From: an uncultured Anaerolineae bacterium
Lineage (GTDB): Bacteria > Chloroflexota > Anaerolineae > Anaerolineales > UBA11858
DNA length: 14,272 nt
Direction: 5' to 3'
Assembly (NCBI GenBank): GCA_937893815.1
Contig: CALCSH010000052.1
Location: forward strand, 1 to 14,272
In this document: positions 1 through 7,100 of the stretch, piece after piece
Position numbering within the stretch: position 1 is the first letter of the stretch
How the letters are laid out: the number at the start of each line of letters is the position of its first letter
Program-made: the position numbers and the translations under genes
The notes under the pieces: model-generated
What the model was told of the DNA's origin: nothing
The model's input: the letters and a program-made list of their open reading frames with translations, nothing else
Database searches by the model: none

Positions 1-2
1 CA

Positions 3-194
3 CAAGGTAAGAAATATAGTATCCAATACTTGGGTGAACTATCTGATATGCACTTGTTTTCATTAGTTGATACATCGTTATCAACTAATCGTTCAAAGCC
101 CATTGTTTTTCGTCCTTGTATGGTCAATAGTAGAAATGTAATATCTGTCCAGTTGCCAGATGGCAAAATTCCCCATATTGTTTCTGCGCCATAG
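3..194 (+). CDS. C-terminal part of an unrecognised protein, cut by the window edge
   Basis: An open frame runs from the left edge (first full codon at base 3) to a TAG at 192-194, giving 63 residues and no internal stop. It ends in VQLPDGKIPHIVSAP. It is probably real because the next gene starts 17 bases downstream on the same strand, with an AAGGA-type ribosome binding site between them, so the two look like one operon. The base composition is AT-rich like the two genes that follow. The visible tail shows no known motif, membrane segment or cysteine cluster, and I do not recognise the family. The start and most of the protein lie outside the window. Confidence 0.6.
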   Translation, partial: QGKKYSIQYLGELSDMHLFSLVDTSLSTNRSKPIVFRPCMVNSRNVISVQLPDGKIPHIVSAP

Positions 195-211
195 TGAAGG
201 AATAATCAACT

Positions 212-550
212 ATGAAAAAGTCAATCCCAACTTATCGTCAACGCTATCGTTATATATTGCATACTCCCCGCTCTCGATATTTGGCAAAAACATTGGCAAA
301 GCCTATTACAGACAAAAAACCAAAAGAGAGCTTTCGTTTTCTTTCGAGCGGGTTAAGATCAGATACACCCGCGCCAGCAGACCATGTTGGTTTATGGACA
401 ATCGGAATTGTAATAGCAATTCTAATTTCGATCATTTGTGGTCAGTTTATCCAGTGGCCTCTTGGATGGTGGCTTAGTATGGCTTTTGCAAGCGTAGGTT
501 TGATATTGATATTTTCGTTTTTGTTATTTTCTCTGAGAGAAAACGCATGA
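212..550 (+). CDS. Small two-helix membrane protein, unknown function
   Basis: 112 residues starting at ATG 212, with GAAGGAA about 10 bases upstream as ribosome binding site. Residues 1-57 are basic and soluble (many Lys/Arg/Tyr) and should lie in the cytoplasm. Two hydrophobic segments follow, at about 61-80 and 86-108, joined by a short QWPLGWW turn; the chain ends just after the second helix. The gene follows the cut-off upstream gene by 17 bases and overlaps the 816-aa gene by 4 bases (ATGA), which implies translational coupling and a shared role. It may anchor or be the substrate of the downstream putative metallopeptidase; that is inference from context. I recognise no named family. 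Confidence 0.85.
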   Translation: MKKSIPTYRQRYRYILHTPRSRYLAKTLAKPITDKKPKESFRFLSSGLRSDTPAPADHVGLWTIGIVIAILISIICGQFIQWPLGWWLSMAFASVGLILIFSFLLFSLRENA

Positions 551-2997
551 AATTTATCACCCGGAGAAAATCACCCCAGATTGGTTCGAATCTGTTTGCG
601 CTTATAGTCGCACAAGTTGTTCCTGGATACGAGCGTGCAGTTTGTTCCGCTCTATGTAAGCATTTTGAGTTAGGACAAGATATTTCAACGCAGATTTATG
701 TTACCTTCTCGGAATATGATATTTTAGCTGTAATCCCGCTTGATACCGATGAGCATTTAACGAAACTCGCAACTTTTTATCACCCGTTTATTCGTGATTT
801 TCAACAGGTTGTTTGTTTTTCGTGGAGCAAATCACAAAAAATCAACTTGACTGAGTTAGGCTCAGTTCTTACAGTCACCTTGTTAAAGGTAAATTACTCG
901 AAAATATCGTCTTCTAATCTGGATGTCGAACGTGACATGATGAATTGGATTTACGGTCGGGTTTCCCGCAGGAAATCTCAAATAGAGAATACAGATGTAC
1001 TAATACTAGGTACAATGGGCTGGCCTGAGTTTGTGGTTATTCAGAGCGGTACAAATCTAACAACATTACTTGATGCTGTGGCAGATGTTGCTATTGAGAG
1101 TGATAGTGAATCGCCATTTCCCTTGTCGTTCAGTCACACATTTTCGTGTATTCGTTGCGTTGACCCTGTTCCTGAAGGGCATTCCAATACGTTAGCACGT
1201 TTATGTTTAGATCAACAAGCAGAAGCTATGTTACATTGGCATATATCTGTCAGCTGTCAACCGAATACATTGCATCGTGTTGTTAGTCGCACACTCAACA
1301 CACTTCAGGGGAAAACAACAATACCCATTGAAACCCATACAACATATGGACGAAGGGATTTGATCTTTTATCCCCAAGAATTTCAAAAAACATGTCTATC
1401 TGATTTAGTGCAATTGTTAACGCTCTTGCGTTCATCCTATAATGCAGAAGATGTGGTTTCGACACATACTCAGTTATCACTTGAGTATCCAGGACGGTTG
1501 TTACCGAACATACAAAAAGATCAGGTGGACGCCCAAAAAATTGTATCCGAGACTAATCTCGATATTGAGTATAGCCAAGCCAGCTATGATCTTTTATCTG
1601 ATGAATTACAAGAGCTGGTTGATTTTGTCAATGAATTTAGCGCCTGGGAAGTTAAGTTAAAAAATCCTGGATTGCGGTTTGCTCCTCGTCTTCGTCAGAT
1701 GGTGTTACGTATCCAAGCTGTTTTTAATACTCCAGGGTATGATGGCTTGGTAGACGACATGCTGGACTTTGTTCGTTGGGCTGTAAATGAAGCCGCAGAT
1801 TTAATGATTAAATCATCTAAAGCATCGCCGCTAGCTCCAGTGACAGTAGGTTTGCGCGACAAATATCACGATTTCGAAGTTATTGGGAATGCGTTTTCTT
1901 TCGGTATTGAACAACGCATGAGTGGTGCTCAGTTTGGCATCAGCAATCCTGCTCACGCTTATGCTGGAATACATGGTCTCGGCATACAAAGAATGCTAAG
2001 TGCATCCAGCGCGATACCGCACGCTGTTCTTAGTGTTTTCGAGAATTTAGATACACTTGTGTGGCAGGGCTTTACTGTGTTTGGATTTCAAAACGATACA
2101 CTCGTATTGCCTTGTGGAGTAATAAACCTTCCTGCCCAGGAAATCATGGCTCCATCCGAGTGGTGGCGATTAGGGCACGAAACAGGACATATTTTTGTAA
2201 TGGCTACCCATTTATTGGAAGCACCAGTTATTGAAAATTTGGTTCAAAATCTGGATAAGGGAGCATCCAAAAAGATATTACGCAGAATGGGAATAAATAG
2301 TGAAGAACTTGTTGAAGAACTTGTTGCCAATGTGTTTGAGTATTATTTCTGTTTCCGTGGTGATTTTGACCTCTATCTTGAAACCGTCTGGCAATTTTTG
2401 AATCAATATCTGGAAGGACAAGACCATATTAATCGGTTGACTGAATTTGTTTTCCGCAGTGTATTTACCTTTTTGTTTCATCTTGAACAAAATGGGGCGC
2501 TTCCACACGGACAGCCAGTAGAAGAGATTATATTATCCGACCAGAAACATCTTGATATATTTATGCAAAGAAGTTTAGATGAAGCGATGAATCAAAGAAC
2601 TTTGATGGAAGAAAATTCGTTGGAGCATTTGATTTTTCGTGCTGTATTTTTGCCCATTATTGGGATTGCAGATCGACTGAATCATGCCCTTCGTCGAATC
2701 TCCATTGATGAAATCGTAGCACTATATAGAGCATGTGAACCCCTTCGCAGCGATCTCTTTAATATGTTTGATCTTTGTGGAGCGCCTAATCCAGTAATAC
2801 CGAATGTATCTACCCAACTGAAAAAAATTGGTAAAAAGCTGGTAGCGGGGAAAATTATTGAGCTTGATGATCCGTTAGATGTATACCTGCTTCCATTATC
2901 TTTACAATACTGGAAAAATGAGAATAATCGCGCTGTCCCAATGCCAGCGCGTATAGCTGCACTACTGTCCTTGTGGCACTGGGATCAAAAAATGTAG
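547..2997 (+). CDS. 816-aa putative zinc metallopeptidase with HETGH motif and ACT/RAM-like N-terminus
   Basis: 816 residues starting at the ATG that overlaps the previous stop (ATGA). The clearest motif is HETGH at residues 544-548, preceded by WWRLG. This fits HExxH zinc metallopeptidases, in which the two His bind zinc and Glu is the catalytic base. About 42 residues later is a Glu-rich helix, EELVEELVANVFEYY, where E590 or E591 could be the third ligand, as in gluzincin-type enzymes. The first 300 residues contain three stretches of alternating strands and helices (about 16-90, 150-182, 230-298), each with a strand such as YDILAVIP, GWPEFVVI or RDLIFYP, resembling ACT/RAM-type regulatory folds; this is pattern recognition only. 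There is no signal peptide or transmembrane helix, so it is probably cytoplasmic. The family is not recognised. It is the last gene of the AT-rich operon. Confidence 0.92.
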   Translation: MKFITRRKSPQIGSNLFALIVAQVVPGYERAVCSALCKHFELGQDISTQIYVTFSEYDILAVIPLDTDEHLTKLATFYHPFIRDFQQVVCFSWSKSQKINLTELGSVLTVTLLKVNYSKISSSNLDVERDMMNWIYGRVSRRKSQIENTDVLILGTMGWPEFVVIQSGTNLTTLLDAVADVAIESDSESPFPLSFSHTFSCIRCVDPVPEGHSNTLARLCLDQQAEAMLHWHISVSCQPNTLHRVVSRTLNTLQGKTTIPIETHTTYGRRDLIFYPQEFQKTCLSDLVQLLTLLRSSYNAEDVVSTHTQLSLEYPGRLLPNIQKDQVDAQKIVSETNLDIEYSQASYDLLSDELQELVDFVNEFSAWEVKLKNPGLRFAPRLRQMVLRIQAVFNTPGYDGLVDDMLDFVRWAVNEAADLMIKSSKASPLAPVTVGLRDKYHDFEVIGNAFSFGIEQRMSGAQFGISNPAHAYAGIHGLGIQRMLSASSAIPHAVLSVFENLDTLVWQGFTVFGFQNDTLVLPCGVINLPAQEIMAPSEWWRLGHETGHIFVMATHLLEAPVIENLVQNLDKGASKKILRRMGINSEELVEELVANVFEYYFCFRGDFDLYLETVWQFLNQYLEGQDHINRLTEFVFRSVFTFLFHLEQNGALPHGQPVEEIILSDQKHLDIFMQRSLDEAMNQRTLMEENSLEHLIFRAVFLPIIGIADRLNHALRRISIDEIVALYRACEPLRSDLFNMFDLCGAPNPVIPNVSTQLKKIGKKLVAGKIIELDDPLDVYLLPLSLQYWKNENNRAVPMPARIAALLSLWHWDQKM

Positions 2998-3063
2998 CAG
3001 ATTTTGCCGTCAAGGATTGATATTACAACCTGTTTAATAAGCCATTGAGAAACATTCTCCTGG

Positions 3064-3092
3064 AATAACCCCTGCAATTCGTGGGGGCTATT
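3064..3092 (+). terminator. Weak hairpin after the metallopeptidase operon
   Basis: The arm AATAACCCC (3064-3072) pairs with GGGGCTATT (3084-3092) with one A/C mismatch and an 11-base loop. Only TTTC follows, so this is at best a weak intrinsic terminator. It lies 67 bases after the stop of the 816-aa gene, where the operon would be expected to end. Confidence 0.35.
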
Positions 3093-3205
3093 TCTGGTGT
3101 CAATAAGTAAAGTTTATAGAATCACGCCTATCCCGTTTCCTAAAAAAACCATCATGAAAACCATTTAACATCTTGGCGGCGGTGAGAAGTTTGTTTTGCG
3201 TGGCT

Positions 3206-3241
3206 TTCACTTTCGATACGTCCACCATTATCGAAAGTGAA
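3206..3241. repeat. 13-bp perfect inverted repeat
   Basis: TTCACTTTCGATA (3206-3218) is repeated inverted as TATCGAAAGTGAA (3229-3241) around a 10-base centre. The arms are perfect and flanked by otherwise unstructured sequence. It could be an operator, a transposon-end relic or a hairpin. It has no T-tract, so it is not a normal terminator. Confidence 0.7.
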
Positions 3242-3423
3242 GCAGGCCATTTTGTGGCTATTTTCAGCAGAAAAACGCCCGCGGCGTAGCCAATTTTCTT
3301 AACATTCGCAAGAATTGACCCCAATCGGGGAGCATATCAACAGTAATCTAATCGGCGAATTCGTAAAAATGGTGCAAAATATGTAAAATGCTTAAAAGTC
3401 AGTTGTGTTCGCGATGTTGTAGC

Positions 3424-3887
3424 ATGGAGTTTGTTCAAAGTATTCCAAAAACCGATCTGGTGCGCAAAACGCGTAAGTTCTACAAGCGATTCAACGCGGG
3501 CAAACCATGATCGTCGAAAGCCACGGCCAACCTGAAGCCGCTATCATGGACATCCTGGATTTTCGTATTATGCAAGCAGTGATGACCTACCATTCCCCCC
3601 TGCCAGAAATTGACCCCAAGACCGGGCTGTCTAACGAGGCAGCCGTATCGAGCCAAGACCCGCAAATGCTCTTTAATCGGGTGCTGGCTCACTATTTGGC
3701 CCAGGCTGATTGCCTGGGCCGAGTGGCAGAATTATTAGGATTGCCCTGGGTAGATTTGCGCCTGCGCTTTGCCCGCCGGGAAGTGCCCGTATTCGTAGGC
3801 CCGCAGGACGCCGATGAACTGGCCGGAGACCTGGAAACCCTGATACGGTGGGAAACTGAACATGCGCCATCCGGTTCTTCTCGATAA
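3424..3887 (+). pseudogene. Phd/YefM-type antitoxin gene split by a one-base frameshift
   Basis: The frame from ATG 3424 encodes 28 residues ending NAGKP and then stops at TGA 3508. The frame shifted by one base continues from ATG 3507 for 126 residues starting MIVESHGQPEAAI. Joined, they read TDLVRKTRKF...GKP-MIVESHGQPEAAI, the normal layout of Phd-type antitoxins (N-terminal DNA-binding part, then the VxSHGxPxA strand). Loss of one A from CCAATG would explain the break, so I call a pseudogene; two overlapping genes (ATGA) are a less likely alternative. The C-terminal part (GRVAELLGLPWVDLRLRF) looks like a UPF0175-type helix-turn-helix segment, so the intact protein would have been about 154 aa, longer than a simple Phd. 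A truncated PIN toxin overlaps its 3' end, as expected for a type II module. Confidence 0.8.
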
Positions 3888-3987
3888 TACCGTATTGACA
3901 AACTTCGCTTGGGTAGCGCACCCGGATTTGCTATTCGCTCTATGGCCTGACCAGGCTTGCACGACTCCGGCAGTGTTTTTTATGTAG
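3862..3987 (+). pseudogene. Truncated PIN-domain toxin (VapC-like) fragment
   Basis: 41 codons from ATG 3862, overlapping the antitoxin end by 26 bases. The first 38 residues are typical of a PIN-domain RNase N-terminus: VLLDNTVLTNFAWV carries the first acidic active-site residue (Asp8), followed by HPDLLFALWPDQACTTPAV, the end of the first strand-helix unit. After PAV the similarity stops and the frame ends in FFM and TAG. Intact PIN toxins are roughly 130-160 aa and need three or four acidic residues spread along the chain, so this fragment cannot be an active nuclease. The loss of similarity near base 3975 marks a deletion or insertion breakpoint. Confidence 0.75.
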
Positions 3988-4061
3988 ATACCTCACTGAC
4001 ATCATAAGGCCGCGTTTAGGAATGACTAGACACAGCCATATCATTTGGAGCAGTAAACAAA
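3975..4061. other. Probable breakpoint between toxin-antitoxin scar and minus-strand element
   Basis: PIN similarity ends at about 3975 and the terminator of the minus-strand block starts at 4062. The intervening bases carry no gene. They include the short inverted pair AATGA/TCATT (4020-4024 and 4050 side, 4041-4045). The transition in strand and composition supports a boundary, but no matching attachment site can be seen within the window. Confidence 0.35.
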
Positions 4062-4090
4062 AAAGAGCGAGGTTATAAGCCTCGCTCTTT
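4062..4090 (-). terminator. Strong intrinsic terminator of the methylase-helicase gene
   Basis: An 11-bp perfect stem (4062-4072 with 4080-4090) closes a 7-base loop TTATAAG. In the minus-strand transcript the hairpin is followed at once by TTTTTTG, a good U-tract. It lies 67 bases after the stop of the 1686-aa gene. The plus-strand side has CTTTCGTTT, so it may also work, less well, in that direction. Its apex (GAGG-loop-CCTC) matches other hairpins in this window. Confidence 0.9.
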
Positions 4091-4156
4091 CGTTTAAACT
4101 ATAATGCGCGCGGATGAGCGCACATTCATCAGGAATTATCCTGGTATGTGGACAAC

Positions 4157-7100
4157 TTACCTCCGTCTTTTGGTCTTCGCGATCTGATCCATCGTAGCAA
4201 AACCGCCAAACATATCCAACTGCACCGGCTGCTCCACATTTACGGGGAAAGCTTCGGAAACCAGCATGGCAAACTCCAGTTGTGCGAGTTGACCTTGCTG
4301 CACTTCCATTTCAGCCGCAATTTTCCGGGGATCCATCGCGATAGCAGCATCGCCTTCAGCGACATTGAAACGAGCTAACACTTCGGGGTCCTGGTGCATC
4401 GCACGGACGGCATCGAGCGCCGCGTCAACGAATGCCTGCGACTCTGCAATTGATACAGAATTCGACATATCCAACGCGGCTGCCAAATCAACATTATCGT
4501 TGTCAGCATCCAGTTCCTTATTCAGCGCCGCTACCTGGGCGTTTAGCTCCTGGTAACGTTCTTCGTGTTCCCACGGTCGTTGAAGCTCAACCGCGATAGC
4601 TTGCTGATCGTTGAGCGAGATGTCCAAACGCTCCCGTGTCGTTTCAAGATCATCGTTCAGTTTTCGCATTTTAGCATCCAGACTCAGCGTGATTCCGGTA
4701 TCGCTGTCGCCAAAACTGACCAGATACGTTTCGAATCCAACCATGAAGTAAACCAGGATTTCAGCATCTTCAACGGACGAACTCCGTTGCGCCAAACGCG
4801 CCTGAAGGGGAATCCCCTTGTACGCACCCACTTCGGGATACGGGTCACTTACACCGGCCCAGAGTTTCGCTAAAAGCCCGGCGCGCAATGAGCGCAGATG
4901 CTTTCCAGCTTCTTCCCGATCGGTGCAGGTGATTCGTTCATCCTCAATGGAGGACTTCACGAACTGGATGGAAAAACCATCCGATATGTTCGCATCCCGG
5001 ATAGCGATTGCCTTCTCGTAAACTGCAATGCGCTCACGGATGAGTTTTTCGGTTGAACGTAAGGTACGCAAGCGCGATTCGGCATACCGGCGAGATGTTT
5101 TGAATGCCTCGCGAACCGCATAAAGTCGCATCAACTCGCTTTCAAGCGTGACCTTCTCCATAATCTTGGGATTGCCAGAAGCCAGCGCTTTAATCTCGCC
5201 ATACGTCAGAGCCGTTTCCGAAATGTCTTCCACTTCGCGGGCGTTCAGGCCAGCATGACCAATCTGGTCAATGAAACCGGCCTTGTTCTCCAGGGTCTGC
5301 CAGATGTAACCGTTAAAGCTGCCCTCAAGCACATGCACGAACTGGAACGCGATCGGGTAACGATTGCCAAACCGTTTCATGCGTCCTAACTGCTGGGCGA
5401 TGTCAGCGGGCCGCCAGGGAGGGGTGACGTGATGAAGTGCAATCAACCGCTCCTGGGCATTCATGCCCGTTCCCATCTTCTCTGTAGAGCCGATGAGTAC
5501 CCGGATGTTGCCCTTATTTACCGCATCAAACAGCTTCAGACGCGCCGCACTGTTCTTGGCATCATGGATGAAAGCTACATCTGCGGGTTTGACGCCGCGA
5601 AGTTTCAGCCGCTCTCGAACCACCCGGTACATATCGGTAGTGAGAACAGCTTCATCAAGCGCCGTGGCTGATTTAGCCTTCGGCTTTGGTGTCGCCAGAT
5701 CCATGAAGATCAATTGAGCGCCTTTGACCGGCTCGGAAGCGAAATAAATTTCGCTCACAATGCGGCAAAGCTCATCAATCTTTGGCATCGGACTACCTGA
5801 CTTCGCGGGGATGACCAAACTCAGGTCCAGTGCAGCTTTGCGACCATCATTGGAGATCAAAAGCATGTTATCGTCGCTCTTGTCAACCAGACCGGAACGA
5901 ATCCGGTCAGCGCGTTCAGCTAATCCCAGCGTGTACTCATGCAGGGATTTTCCGCCGGATGTCAGCACCTTGATCGGGCCGTCACTATACAGTTCAGGCC
6001 GTTCAATGCCGCTGTCTTTGTCAATCTTTTTTGTGTCACAGACCTGATACCAGATACGCATCAGTTCCGGCACATTGACAAACTTCCGAAAACGAACATT
6101 CATGCGGAAGCCAGCGCCATCGGGAGTCATTTCTAACCCCGGCTCGGCCAAAGCGAATTGATTTGCCCAGGCATCGAAGTGGGTTAGACCCAGGTCTTCG
6201 AGTACAGCCATCTGGAAGTATCGCTGCATGGTGAACAGTTCGGCTAATGTGTTTGTAACCGGCGTGCCGGTCAACCCCACAAATTTGCCGCCTTTGTCCA
6301 GCACCCAGCGCGACTTGATGAACATATCGAAAGCGCGTTGACTGTCGGAATTACCCAGGCCAGCAATGCGAGACATCTTTGTGGGAAAGAACAGGTTCTT
6401 GAAACTGTGGAACTCGTCCACAATCAGCATATCAATGCCGAGTTCTTCCCAGATGATTGTTTTCGCGTTGTCCTTTTTGTGGTCAGCCAGCCGTTCCAGC
6501 TTTGCCTCAAAAGTTTTCTTGGCGCGTTCAATATCTTTGATTACGCCAGGAGTTGCCAAAGAGCGTGCCGCAGACTTTAGCTCGTAGAGAAAATCCTCGA
6601 GCTTGTCAATCTCGTCCTGAAAATAGCGTTTCAGCGTATCCTCATTTACGGGGATACTTTTGAAGGATGAATAGGGGATCACAATCAAATCCCATTCATT
6701 TGTCGCCATCAGAGACAGAAATTTGGGCCGGTTCGTTTTGCTCATGGCTTTGGAGGATGCAATCATCGCGCTGGCGTTAGGATACGCTTGTGCGATTGCG
6801 CCTTCCCATTGCCCCACCAGGTGATTGGGAACAACCACCATTGCCTTACGGATCAGGCCGAGGCGTTTGGCCTCCATCGCCGAGACAATTCCCGATAAGG
6901 TTTTACCAAGACCGACCTCGTGATCGAGGAGCGTGGCCTGATTCTGTAACGTGCGCCACACCGAATCTTTCTGGTTTTTACGCGGCGTTATGTCGAGGGA
7001 CAGACCGGGCGTAGTGAGATGATTTCCATCGTAATGACGGATCACCCAACTGTTGAAACGGTAGTTGTACAGATCAGCCAACTGAGCAGATCGGTTGGGG

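Larger units (their letters stand above)
2998..3423. other. Gene-poor stretch between the operon and the toxin-antitoxin relic
   Basis: About 425 bases without a gene I can support. It holds the weak hairpin at 3064-3092 and a clean inverted repeat at 3206-3241. A 74-codon open frame on the minus strand (3100-3324) has no recognisable domain and no convincing ribosome binding site. The stretch may be a remnant of an inserted or deleted element, since the genes on its two sides differ in composition and state. Confidence 0.5.

Noticed and set aside
160..477. 105-codon plus-strand frame overlapping the first two genes
   Set aside because: It lies in another frame across the end of the cut-off gene and most of the membrane-protein gene, which has the better ribosome binding site and two clear helices.
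3100..3324. 74-codon minus-strand frame in the gap after the metallopeptidase gene
   Set aside because: No domain, weak start context, and it contains the 13-bp inverted repeat; not distinguishable from chance.
4155..4166. TTG start after the ACGGAGGTAAGT box at the end of the methylase gene
   Set aside because: The frame is only 8 codons (TTG to TGA), so it is not a gene; the box is reported as an orphan leader instead.
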